A DNA stretch of 40,519 nt from Tannerella sp. (GTDB lineage Bacteria > Bacteroidota > Bacteroidia > Bacteroidales > Tannerellaceae): assembly GCA_031270465.1 (NCBI GenBank), contig JAISXP010000153.1, positions 1-40,519 on the forward strand. The letters run 5' to 3'. The notes beneath the pieces were generated by a model, which was given only the letters and a program-made list of their open reading frames with translations, was not told the origin of the DNA and searched no databases. Positions 26,222 to 34,116 of this stretch are shown here, one piece after another. The position numbers were made by a program, and so were the translations under genes. Position 1 is the stretch's first letter, and the number at the start of each line of letters is the position of its first letter.

Positions 26222-26261
26222 GTGTCCAATTTTTTGACACTGCTGTCCAATTTTTTGACAC
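26222..26261. promoter_or_regulatory. Paired upstream activator sites for the ATPase gene
   Basis: Two copies of a 19-bp near-palindrome, GTGTCCAATTTTTTGACAC at 26222-26240 and CTGTCCAATTTTTTGACAC at 26243-26261. Their centres are 21 bp apart, two helical turns. The pair repeats upstream of tolC with the same spacing to the promoter. Confidence 0.7.
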
Positions 26262-26269
26262 TATTACTA

Positions 26270-26520
26270 CCTCGCCCTTTCTCCACAAGAGAGGGGGAGC
26301 GCTTCGGCGTGTTGTGCTTCCGGCGGATTTCTGTCTTATGGCATGATGTTCCACAACTTCGTTTGAACGGGGAATATGCCAAAATCGCGGTTCGCCGAAC
26401 GGAGTTGACGATAATTTGATATTTTCCGGGTTCTTCACGACCGAATCCCCGGAAGCACGGCTCGACGGAGCACGCTCCCCTCTCTTGTGGAGAGAAGCCG
26501 GGGGAGAGGTGGGGAGAACG
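26270..26520. repeat. MITE-like inverted-repeat element
   Basis: Near-complementary arms, CTTTCTCCACAAGAGAGGGG (26277-26296) and CCCCTCTCTTGTGGAGAGAAG (26475-26496 region), bound about 220 bp with no gene. The arms include Gly/Arg-looking GGGGGAGAGGTGGGG runs familiar from Bacteroidota intergenic repeats. Whether it is a mobile element (target-site duplication, transposase match) is not shown by the window. Confidence 0.4.
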
Positions 26521-26564
26521 CCTCGTCCAAACAGAAATTCAACGAACTTCGACAGGCTTCCACT

Positions 26565-26795
26565 CAAACTTTGGTTGTGTACTCCCAAACTTTGGTTGGA
26601 GCAAACGAGACTTTGGTTGGAGTCAACGAAACTTTGGTTGGAGTCAACCAAACCTTGGTTGGAGTCAACGAGACTTTGGTTGGAGTCAACGAAACTTTGG
26701 TTGGAGTCAACCAAACCTTGGTTGGAGTCAACGAAACTTTGGTTGGAGTCAACGAAACTTTGGTTGGAGACAACGAGACTTTGGTTGGAGCAAGC
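26565..26795. repeat. 11-copy 21-bp minisatellite
   Basis: Eleven 21-bp units such as gaaactttggttggagtcaac, with a higher-order order gag-gaa-caa repeated twice (units 3-5 and 6-8). Because 21 is divisible by 3 and the unit lacks stops in five of six frames, it produces long open frames of heptapeptides (TLVGVNE, LWLESTK, SNQSLVD). None has the look of a real gene. The array lies between transcription unit 1 of the exporter and the regulatory region of unit 2. Confidence 0.9.
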
Positions 26796-26865
26796 CAAAT
26801 CGCCGTCCGATAAGTTTAAATGTTCACTGTTACAAATCATTATAGGGCTGTTTAGTTATTCAGTC

Positions 26866-26884
26866 ATTTAGTCATTCAGTTATT
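26866..26884. repeat. 19-bp repeat, direct copy
   Basis: ATTTAGTCATTCAGTTATT, set in a run of TTAGTCATTCAGT-like words just after the permease stop codon. An exact inverted copy lies at 25352-25370. Confidence 0.7.
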
Positions 26885-26903
26885 TAGCGATTGCTCCGTT
26901 TCG

Positions 26904-29276
26904 TTATTCGCTTTTAATGCTTATCGCCGGGTTTGCATTTGCTGTGCGGTAGCAGTTGACGACTACGGTGAGAATGATGACGAACAGTATGCAGGCTGCA
27001 CAGGCGACAAACAGCAGGGGTGATAAGGCTGTCTTCTCGGAAAACTGTATCTGCCAGTTGAAGGCGATATATATCGAGATACCTCCACCGATCACTATTG
27101 CGGGTAGTGCGATGCGGTTGATGTCGGCGATGAACATGTGCAGTATGTCGGCAAGCGTGGCGCCGTTGATTTTGCGTATGGCCATTTCCTTGCGGCGACG
27201 GTTGATTTCGTCGCGTGTGTATCCGATTAGTCCGATCAGGGTGATGATGAGGGTGATGATGCTGCCGATCATGACGGCGTCGCGAAACTTGCGCGAGCCG
27301 GTGTAGAGGTTGACCATCTCTGTCGGGTAGGAGTAAACGGCGACGTCGAGGTTGGGCAGGAGGCGTTCGAGCGTTTCGAGCACGCGCTGGTTGGCTTCGG
27401 GCGTCTGGTGATGGTATTTGACGAGGAGCATGTTGCGGGGCGCGCTACTGTAGAAGAGCGCTGCCGGGCGCTTGTCTTCCTGCCCGATGGCGCCGAAGCG
27501 GACGTTTTCAATCACGCCACAGATGGTATATGGCTCTTCGCCGTGTTCGGTGATGATGACGCTCTTGCCGACGACGCCGTCGGTCCATCCTGCCAGCGGG
27601 GCAATCTTTTCCGCAAAGGCGCGTGTGACTATTACTTCGTGCGACGTGGTGACGTTTTCGGTGAACGAGCGTCCTTCGACGACGGGGATTTCCATCATCT
27701 CAAGATAGCCGTTGCCCACGCTGTACATGTCGCCCATGTTGAACAACTCGCGACTGCCGCCCGGAATTGATACGTTGTTACCGGACAGAAAATTGAGTAG
27801 CGTGACGGAGCACGTTGTTACCCGTTCGACTTCGGGCAGACGGCCGACTTCTTCGACTACCGTTTTCCGAACGTCGCTCTCGGCGCCGGCGAGCGGGCTG
27901 TAGGCAAGCTGTTCGTAGGCGTATCCCGGATTGCTGTCGATCATGTGGTCGTACTGCCGGACGATGACGACGAGGAACGAGAGCAGGAAGCCGGCGGCGG
28001 CAATCTGAAGGAAAAGCAGTCCGAGCTTCCAGATACGCTTGTTTTCCTTATGGTTTCGGAAGGCGGCGGCTACCGGTACGCGGGCAAAGAACGAGCCGGG
28101 AATGAATCCTGCGACGATGAAGACGAGCATGCATACGGCGGTGAGCAGCGCGAGGCTGCGCAGGTTGAAAAGCGTCGCCACGTCGGCGCCCAGCAGGTCT
28201 TCGACTATCCCGCGGCAGGAGTGCAGCAACACGGCGGCAAAGAGGAGCGAGACGACGAGATCGGCAAACGTTTCGGAGAGCAGCTTGGAGTAGATATTGG
28301 TCTTCGACGCGCCGTAGCACTTGTTGACAGCCATCTCGCGGGTGCGTCCGACGAGCGACGAGACCACGATAAGCACGTAGTTCATTACCGCTGTGAAGAT
28401 GAGCGTGAAGGCGAGGATGGAGAGCAGTCCGGCCATGCGGCGGGCGTCGTCGGTGCCGCTATGGATGTCGAGCAGGGGCATGAGGTGGTATCCGAGCCGG
28501 ACGCCCGATTCGCGGAGTTTGTCCATGGGCTGGTTTTTCTCCTGCATGGCGGCGATGGCGGGCGCCAGTCCGGCGGGCGTCGCGCCGGGGTGCAGCTTGA
28601 CGTATGCACGGTAGCGGTCATTGCCTACCCAGTTCATCGAGCCATCCCAGGTGAACTGTCCGATGGACGTCATCGAGACCAGCATTTCATACTCCAGGTG
28701 CGAATTGAGCGGCAGGTCTTCGAAGACGCCGCCGATGGTGAGCGTGCGTCCCGGGTAAGCTGAGAAGACAATGGTCTGTCCCATCGCTGCCTCGACGCCG
28801 CCCATGCTGCGGGCAATTTTTTCCGAAACCATGACGTACATCGGGCGCGACAGGACGTCTTTCGGGTCGCCTGTCAGGACGCGCCGCGGGAAGATGTCGA
28901 AGAGGTTCGTGTCGGCCAGCATGATCCGGGCGGAGTATTTCCGCTTGTCGGCCGTAAAGAACGTGCCGCCGCGGTAGGCGATCCACGTCATGCGCGTGGC
29001 GGCCTCCACTTCGGGAATTTCGGCTTTCATGCCGGGAGCGATGGCTCCGCTCACCTGCGGAAATTCTTTCGGTTCCCCTTCGCCCGAACTGAAGTTGGTA
29101 CATACCATGAAGATGCGGTCGGCGTCTGGGAAAAAGTCGTCATACGTCTGTTCGAAATACACCTTGGCGATTAATACAAGCCCTACGGCCAGTCCGGTGC
29201 CGAGCGAAACGATTTTTATAAAGCTGCTCCTTCTTTTCGAGAAGAGCGAGCGGAATGCGATGATAATTGATTTCAT
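26904..29276 (-). CDS. MacB/FtsX-type ABC transporter permease (first unit)
   Basis: A 790-aa permease with the same two-block layout as the permease at 22989-25331. It has an N-terminal membrane segment (SFIKIVSLGTGLAVGLVLIA), a first periplasmic domain, FtsX segments around residues 285-430, a second periplasmic domain, and C-terminal FtsX segments ending NANPAISIKSE. The two permeases are clearly related but not near-identical. It ends transcription unit 1 (tolC, adaptor, permease). The ATPase is not in this unit, so it must be supplied by unit 2. The minisatellite and MITE-like repeat follow its stop. Confidence 0.9.
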   Translation of the reverse strand: MKSIIIAFRSLFSKRRSSFIKIVSLGTGLAVGLVLIAKVYFEQTYDDFFPDADRIFMVCTNFSSGEGEPKEFPQVSGAIAPGMKAEIPEVEAATRMTWIAYRGGTFFTADKRKYSARIMLADTNLFDIFPRRVLTGDPKDVLSRPMYVMVSEKIARSMGGVEAAMGQTIVFSAYPGRTLTIGGVFEDLPLNSHLEYEMLVSMTSIGQFTWDGSMNWVGNDRYRAYVKLHPGATPAGLAPAIAAMQEKNQPMDKLRESGVRLGYHLMPLLDIHSGTDDARRMAGLLSILAFTLIFTAVMNYVLIVVSSLVGRTREMAVNKCYGASKTNIYSKLLSETFADLVVSLLFAAVLLHSCRGIVEDLLGADVATLFNLRSLALLTAVCMLVFIVAGFIPGSFFARVPVAAAFRNHKENKRIWKLGLLFLQIAAAGFLLSFLVVIVRQYDHMIDSNPGYAYEQLAYSPLAGAESDVRKTVVEEVGRLPEVERVTTCSVTLLNFLSGNNVSIPGGSRELFNMGDMYSVGNGYLEMMEIPVVEGRSFTENVTTSHEVIVTRAFAEKIAPLAGWTDGVVGKSVIITEHGEEPYTICGVIENVRFGAIGQEDKRPAALFYSSAPRNMLLVKYHHQTPEANQRVLETLERLLPNLDVAVYSYPTEMVNLYTGSRKFRDAVMIGSIITLIITLIGLIGYTRDEINRRRKEMAIRKINGATLADILHMFIADINRIALPAIVIGGGISIYIAFNWQIQFSEKTALSPLLFVACAACILFVIILTVVVNCYRTANANPAISIKSE

Positions 29277-29294
29277 AGTCTTTGAATATTAAAT

Positions 29295-30554
29295 TTATTG
29301 TTCGTTATTAAGTATAAGGACTTCGTTGTCGCGATAGCTTTCGTATCCGGAGAGGATGACACGCTCGCCCGCGTCGAGACCTTCGAGCACCTCGTAGTAT
29401 TGCGGGTTCTGGCGTCCGATGCGTATGCTGCGCCGGTGCGCCTTCCGGCCGTCGGCGTCGAGGACGAATATCCAGTTGCCGCCCGTGCTCTGGAAGAAGG
29501 TGCCCTTGGGTATGATGATGCTTTCCGAGGGCTGTCCGAGTTCGAGGTTGATGTAGTACGTCTGTCCGCTGCGGATATTGTCAGGCCGCTCGCCGGTGAA
29601 GATGAAGTCGGTGCGGAACTTACCGTCGCGCACTTCGGGATAAACCTTGCGCACGGTCAGGGCGAAGAGCGCGCTCTGGCGTTCAAATGTCGCATTCAGC
29701 CCCGTACGCACGCGGTCGATGTAGTGTTCGTCGATGAGCGCCTCGACCTTGTAGTCCGACAGGTCGTTGATCTGTCCGATTTTCTGTCCCGGCGAGACGT
29801 TCTGGCCGAGCACGACGTCGAGCAGCCCCAGTTCACCGTCTATCTGCGAGCGTATGTCGAGATGATCCTTGCGTTCGCGCACCAGCAGCACGTTGCGGCG
29901 CATGTTGGCCAGGTTGTCTTCCATCTGCTCCACCTGCGTCGAGCGGAGGATGGAGTCCTGGCGTATGCGTTCCATGATGAGCGCATGTTTCTGCAGAGCC
30001 AGGTCGTAGTCTTCGCGAGCCAGCAGAAAATCTTCGCGGGCGATGAGGCTTTCGGCTAAGAGTTTTTCCTGCTGTCCGAAGGAGCGTTTCTTGCGCGTGG
30101 TTTCCAGTTCGAGTTGCAGTTTCTCGTTTTGATTGCTCAGGCGGTCCTGCTCCATTGTGACGAGCGTGTTGCGGAGGAAGTTCTGCTTCTCGGCCAGGTC
30201 GGCTTCGGCCTGGAGTATTTGCAGGTCGAGCTGCGAATTGCTGAGTCGCACGATGATGTCGCCGCGCCGCACCTTCGAGCCTTCTTCGATGACGATTTCC
30301 TGCACGATGCCTCCCTCTTCGGGGCTGAGTTGCACGACGGTGATGGGTTGTACCTGTCCGTCCACGCGGACAAAGTCGTTGAATAGATCTGCCGTGGCCG
30401 TCCCGATGTTGACGCCGCGCGCATCGATTTTCAGTGTCGAGGAATGATCACCGAAGATGATCCATCCCAGCAGTACGATAAACAGGGCGCCTCCGGCGAT
30501 GTAGGGAAGGTGCTTCCTGCGGATTCCTTTTTTCTTTTCCAGTTGAATGTCCAT
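29295..30554 (-). CDS. HlyD/MacA-type periplasmic adaptor
   Basis: A 419-aa membrane-fusion protein that should join the inner-membrane ABC permease to the TolC outer-membrane channel. It has a basic N-terminus and one membrane anchor (about 17-35, LPYIAGGALFIVLLGWIIFG). Next come the lipoyl-like half-motifs (GIVQEIVIEEGSKVRRGDII), a long alpha-helical hairpin (about 105-220, rich in heptad-like L/E/R/Q), then LGQNVSPGQKIGQIND and C-terminal beta domains. It is 42 nt after tolC and 18 nt before the permease, giving a tolC-adaptor-permease operon. This is the classical type I/MacAB-like tripartite arrangement, with the ATPase in the neighbouring unit. Confidence 0.93.
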   Translation of the reverse strand: MDIQLEKKKGIRRKHLPYIAGGALFIVLLGWIIFGDHSSTLKIDARGVNIGTATADLFNDFVRVDGQVQPITVVQLSPEEGGIVQEIVIEEGSKVRRGDIIVRLSNSQLDLQILQAEADLAEKQNFLRNTLVTMEQDRLSNQNEKLQLELETTRKKRSFGQQEKLLAESLIAREDFLLAREDYDLALQKHALIMERIRQDSILRSTQVEQMEDNLANMRRNVLLVRERKDHLDIRSQIDGELGLLDVVLGQNVSPGQKIGQINDLSDYKVEALIDEHYIDRVRTGLNATFERQSALFALTVRKVYPEVRDGKFRTDFIFTGERPDNIRSGQTYYINLELGQPSESIIIPKGTFFQSTGGNWIFVLDADGRKAHRRSIRIGRQNPQYYEVLEGLDAGERVILSGYESYRDNEVLILNNEQ

Positions 30555-30596
30555 ATTATTTAATTTTTAATTGTTTGTTATTCATTATTTATTGTT

Positions 30597-31934
30597 TTAT
30601 CTGATGACGGGTTTTCCCTTGTAGTAGTCTACCTGCCGGCACTTGAGCAGATGCATGAGTTGCTTCTGCAGCAGCAGGGCTTTGGATTCGAGCAGCGTGG
30701 CGGCGCTGTTTTTCAGGTCGATCGGACTCATGAGTCCTTCTTCGAACTTGCGCAGGGTGAGCTGGTAGGCCAGTTCGTCGGCGCGGAGTTTCTTTTCCAT
30801 CTGTATGCACTCGCGGGCATAGCCGTCGCGGTCGGAGAGCGACTGTTCGATGGCCGTTTCCAGTTGGCGCAGTACTTCGGTATATTCTTCGCGTGCGATA
30901 CGCACCTGATTGCGTGCGCGGCGCGCTTCCTTGTGGCGAACAAGCCCGTCGAAGAGAGGGAAACGGAAACCGACCGACAGATATTCGCCGCGGTTGTTCG
31001 AGAACTGCGTCTTAAAGGCTGTCGGATCCATTTCCGATTTCAGGTTCTCGTAGTAGCTGGTATAAATGCCGGCCGAGAGCGTGATGGTGGGGAAAAGCTG
31101 CCCTTTGCGTATCAGGTGCTGCCGGCGAGCGATGTCGATCTTGTAGGCGGCCTGCAGGGCTGTGGGATTCGTAGCCTTTGCCGTTTCGTAGATGGCATCG
31201 GAAAGTTCGTCGGCGTAGATGAAGTCCGGCATTGCGGCGGTTGTGTCCACTTCGAGCGTTTCGCCGGAAGGGTAGTTCATGAGTTCTTTCAGTTTCAGCA
31301 TGGCCGTGTGATAGAGGTGTTGCTGATTGGCAAGGATGTAGTCGTCGCCTGCCGCCTGCGCCTCGACAAGCGCGACGTCGGCCTTGCCCCTGAGACCAAG
31401 TTCTTCCTGCCGGCGCTCCTTGTAGAGCAGGCGATGGCTTTCTTCCCGCTTTTCGTGGGCAAAACGCACGGCGCCGCGGTAATATAACACGTTGACAAAA
31501 GCTTCCAGCGTGGAAAGCGCCAGGTCGTCTTTGGCCTTCTGCAGGTCGTTCATGCCCGCCTGGCGGTTGAGTTTTGCCATACGCCACTGATTCACCAGTT
31601 GTCCGCCGTCGAAAAGTGGAAGCGACGCGTATCCTTCGTAATAGTTGTTGAAGGTGGTCGTGTTGACGTAGGTATTGGTCTCCGGGTCGATTGCGCGTCC
31701 GAAGTTGTGCTGCGTCGAAACGGCGGTGGTGAGACTGGGGAAAAAAGATGCTACCGACGACTGATATTCCGCCCGGTAGGTGTCGTTCGTGTGAAGCTGT
31801 TTCCTCACGGCCGGGCTGTTTTCAACCGCATAGCGCATGCAGTCGTCCATCGTCCACCGCGCGTCCTGTGCCGTCGCTGCCGGCAGGCAACCCCATGTAA
31901 GAGGTATCGATAATAATAATACTGTTTTTTTCAT
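30597..31934 (-). CDS. TolC-family outer-membrane efflux protein
   Basis: A 445-aa TolC-like channel that carries exported substrate across the outer membrane. The signal peptide is residues 1-22 (MKKTVLLLSIPLTWGCLPAATA). Two repeated OEP units follow, each with a long helix. Stretches such as FPSLTTAVSTQHNFGRAID, LNRQAGMNDLQKAKDDLALS and YAIDIAR-like helical segments are typical. It is the first gene of transcription unit 1. Its upstream region has a sigma-54-like promoter (31971-31988) and two 19-bp near-palindromes (32041-32080) arranged exactly as upstream of the ATPase gene. Confidence 0.93.
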   Translation of the reverse strand: MKKTVLLLSIPLTWGCLPAATAQDARWTMDDCMRYAVENSPAVRKQLHTNDTYRAEYQSSVASFFPSLTTAVSTQHNFGRAIDPETNTYVNTTTFNNYYEGYASLPLFDGGQLVNQWRMAKLNRQAGMNDLQKAKDDLALSTLEAFVNVLYYRGAVRFAHEKREESHRLLYKERRQEELGLRGKADVALVEAQAAGDDYILANQQHLYHTAMLKLKELMNYPSGETLEVDTTAAMPDFIYADELSDAIYETAKATNPTALQAAYKIDIARRQHLIRKGQLFPTITLSAGIYTSYYENLKSEMDPTAFKTQFSNNRGEYLSVGFRFPLFDGLVRHKEARRARNQVRIAREEYTEVLRQLETAIEQSLSDRDGYARECIQMEKKLRADELAYQLTLRKFEEGLMSPIDLKNSAATLLESKALLLQKQLMHLLKCRQVDYYKGKPVIR

Positions 31935-31970
31935 TACTCTATTTATTACGTTTGTTTTTGCTCATTATAG

Positions 31971-31988
31971 TACAAATAACATGCCAAA
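31971..31988 (-). promoter_or_regulatory. Sigma-54-like promoter of tolC
   Basis: The minus strand reads TTTGGCATGTTATTTGTA. It fits TGGCAC-N5-TTGCW as TGGCAT-N5-TTGTA, with GG at 31985-31984 and the TTGT at 31975-31972. It lies 36 bp before the ATG and aligns with the ATPase promoter (26152-26169). No TAnnTTTG box is found here. Confidence 0.7.
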
Positions 31989-32040
31989 CATATTAAATAT
32001 CTGTTATTCTTCATTTTAACGAATAAGATGAAAATAGAAA

Positions 32041-32080
32041 GTGTCAAAAAAATGGACAGTAGTGTCCAATTTTTTGACAC
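32041..32080. promoter_or_regulatory. Paired upstream activator sites for tolC
   Basis: GTGTCAAAAAAATGGACAG at 32041-32059 and GTGTCCAATTTTTTGACAC at 32062-32080, centres 21 bp apart. The promoter's GG is 56 bp from the nearer site, exactly as in the ATPase promoter. Consensus GTGTCnAAnnnTTnGACAC. Confidence 0.75.
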
Positions 32081-32129
32081 AGTGAAGGGTGTATGCACGG
32101 GATTTTTGCCGCTGTCGGACTCCGGTTTT

Positions 32130-33197
32130 CTAATTCAGTTCGTAGCAGGTGCTCCGTCCGCCGCTGCTCTTGCGGTGCAGGATATTCTTGCATATCAAAT
32201 CCTGAATGTCACGCAGGGCGGTATCGGGCGAGCAGAGGTTGACGTTTGCCCAGTAGGACGACGTCAGTTTGCAGTCCGGGCTTTCCCACAGCAGGTTTAT
32301 CATCCTGACCTGTCGTTCATTCAGGCGGATAAGCCGGTATTTTTCCCAGAACTTTGATTTTTCGAGCGTGCGCGTCAGTGCATCTTCGGCCTCAATGAGT
32401 GCGGCTTCGAGACAGTACAGAAACCACAGCAGCCATTCGGTGATGTCGAGACTGCCGTTCTGCGCCCGTTTGAGTACACGGTTGTAGAGATCCTTCTGCT
32501 TGCAGATTTGCGCCGAAAGGCTGTAGAGATGTTGTGGGAAACCGTCGGCCCTCGTCAGGAATACGTCCGTCAATATGCGGGCAATATGGCCGTTACCTTC
32601 GATAAAAGGATGTATGAAGGTGAGACGCAGATGCGCCACGCCGGCCTTAATGACCGGATCGGTATGGTGTATCGTGTTGAGCCATTTAAGGAAACGTCGC
32701 ATCTCGTCGGGGATGATCGCCGGATTTTGGATGTACAGCAACCCGTCGGTCACCGCTTCGGATTCGAATGTGGCGATGCTGCGATAGAGATTTCCGGCAT
32801 TACTTCCGTTCCGTCCCAGTGCTGTTTGCCAGTTGAAGATGGTCTCTTCGGTAATAGGCCGGTGGTAGTTTTGCAAAGCTTCGATCATGATTTGTACCAT
32901 CCGGTCGATGAGAGGGTCGGTTTTAGACTGTTCGGGAAGACGCATTTTCAGGCGGCCGGCCACGGATGCGCGCACCTGTTCCTCGCCGAGCATGTTGCCT
33001 TCCAGTTCGGCAGATTTGATAACCTCTGCCGTAATGGTTTTCAACAGGATTTCCTTTTTGAAATCTAATCCCACCAAACTCACTTTGCCGGCAAGTCTCC
33101 CCTGCCGGTTTCTCACTTCGCCCAGAACGTAAAGCAATTCTTTATTGTCCCACGTCAAATAGGGCCATCCTTTGTGTTGCCAGATATATTTGCTCAT
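32130..33197 (-). CDS. Fic-domain protein with DUF4172-like N-terminus
   Basis: A 355-aa Fic-family protein. Fic proteins usually transfer AMP or another phosphate-containing group from a nucleotide to a target protein. The N-terminal ~90 residues (YIWQHKGWPYLTWDNKELL) resemble DUF4172, often fused to class II Fic domains. It includes the auto-inhibitory motif S62-x-x-x-E66-G67-N68, as in self-inhibited Fic proteins. The core Fic motif is H196-P-F-I-E-G-N-G-H204-I-A-R207. Position 204 is His where most Fic enzymes have Arg (HPFxxGNGR), which could reduce activity. A minus-strand -7 box TATATTTG lies upstream (33225-33218). It is separate from the exporter unit. Confidence 0.92.
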   Translation of the reverse strand: MSKYIWQHKGWPYLTWDNKELLYVLGEVRNRQGRLAGKVSLVGLDFKKEILLKTITAEVIKSAELEGNMLGEEQVRASVAGRLKMRLPEQSKTDPLIDRMVQIMIEALQNYHRPITEETIFNWQTALGRNGSNAGNLYRSIATFESEAVTDGLLYIQNPAIIPDEMRRFLKWLNTIHHTDPVIKAGVAHLRLTFIHPFIEGNGHIARILTDVFLTRADGFPQHLYSLSAQICKQKDLYNRVLKRAQNGSLDITEWLLWFLYCLEAALIEAEDALTRTLEKSKFWEKYRLIRLNERQVRMINLLWESPDCKLTSSYWANVNLCSPDTALRDIQDLICKNILHRKSSGGRSTCYELN

Positions 33198-33217
33198 ATT
33201 CTCCGTATTCCTTGCGG

Positions 33218-33225
33218 CAAATATA
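33218..33225 (-). promoter_or_regulatory. -7 box for the Fic gene
   Basis: The minus strand reads TATATTTG, a perfect TAnnTTTG, about 20 bp upstream of the start. No clear TTTG is present at -33. Confidence 0.5.
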
Positions 33226-33386
33226 GCGAGTTCTTTTTTAAATCATGCTATATTTTATGAAAAATATGTGCGTAATTTCTTTTTTGCGTATAAATGCATG
33301 TTTGTTAAATAATTATTTTTTCGGTTGCTACAGGATTTATCGCCGGTAACAGCCGGACGGCGCGACAATAATTCGCGAAAAAAACC

Positions 33387-33394
33387 TATCTTTG
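33387..33394 (+). promoter_or_regulatory. -7 box for the HAD gene
   Basis: TATCTTTG, a perfect TAnnTTTG, 25 bp before the ATG. The -33 region is weak. Confidence 0.55.
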
Positions 33395-33419
33395 CACGCA
33401 ATATGCAATACAACAGCAA

Positions 33420-34067
33420 ATGATTAAAAATATTGTTTTTGACATGGGAGGCGTGCTGATAGACGTGCATCGCGAGAGAGCTGTCCGTCAGTTTCAGGCC
33501 ATTGGCGTAACCGACGCCGAACAGTTGATCGATTCATATCACCACAAAGGCATCTTTCTGGACATCGAAAGCGGCGCTATCGACAGCGATACGTTTTGCC
33601 GCCTGCTATGCGAACATGCAGGGAAGCTGATACCCTTCGAAGCCATCGAACAGGCGTGGAGAAGCATGGTCGACCCGCCCGAAAGCTATAAGCTCGACTG
33701 CCTGCTGGCGCTTCGGGAAAAGTACCGCACCTTCGTGCTGAGCAACAACAATCCCATTCTGATAGACCGCTGGGCGCGCACCGACAGTTTTTCGCCCGCC
33801 GGCCGGCCGATAACCGACTATTTCGACAGGGTGTATGTCTCGTACGAAATGAAATGCGTCAAACCCGGTATCGAAATCTACCGCATGATGGTGAAAGATA
33901 GTGGAGTCGTCCCTGCCGAGACACTGTTTCTGGACGACAGCGCGGACAATATCCGCACCGCCGGAGAAATCGGCTTCCGGACGTATCTCGTACGTAATGG
34001 CGAAGACTGGCGCCCGGCGCTGGATAAACTGCTGCAAGGCAATGATGAAAAGACATTTTCGGCATGA
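33420..34067 (+). CDS. HAD-family (YihX-like) phosphatase
   Basis: A 215-aa cytosolic HAD-superfamily hydrolase. Motif I is FDMGGVLID with nucleophile D8; the D-x-G form (no second Asp) is like YihX-type sugar phosphatases, whereas classic HADs have D-x-D. Motif II is VLSNNNP, motif III the Lys in CVKPGIEIY, and motif IV LFLDDSADNIRTA with the Asp pair for Mg2+. A cap domain of the C1 type lies between motifs I and II. The substrate is unknown. The next gene is a sugar-nucleotidyltransferase-like protein with its own promoter, so a role in sugar-phosphate metabolism is possible but not shown. Confidence 0.9.
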   Translation: MIKNIVFDMGGVLIDVHRERAVRQFQAIGVTDAEQLIDSYHHKGIFLDIESGAIDSDTFCRLLCEHAGKLIPFEAIEQAWRSMVDPPESYKLDCLLALREKYRTFVLSNNNPILIDRWARTDSFSPAGRPITDYFDRVYVSYEMKCVKPGIEIYRMMVKDSGVVPAETLFLDDSADNIRTAGEIGFRTYLVRNGEDWRPALDKLLQGNDEKTFSA

Positions 34068-34116
34068 ACAGTAATTATTTTTATCCCCGCCCTTGCGAAC
34101 AGTTGAAAAAAATGCG

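Noticed and set aside
26148-26840. 230-aa minus-strand frame with SNQSLVD repeats
   Set aside because: The frame exists because the 21-bp repeat lacks stops. It runs through the MITE-like repeat, the activator sites and the sigma-54-like promoter, and has no homology to a real protein.
26416-26871. Plus-strand frames of LWLESTK and TLVGVNE heptapeptides
   Set aside because: Same cause as above: two alternative frames over the same minisatellite, neither with a plausible start or domain.
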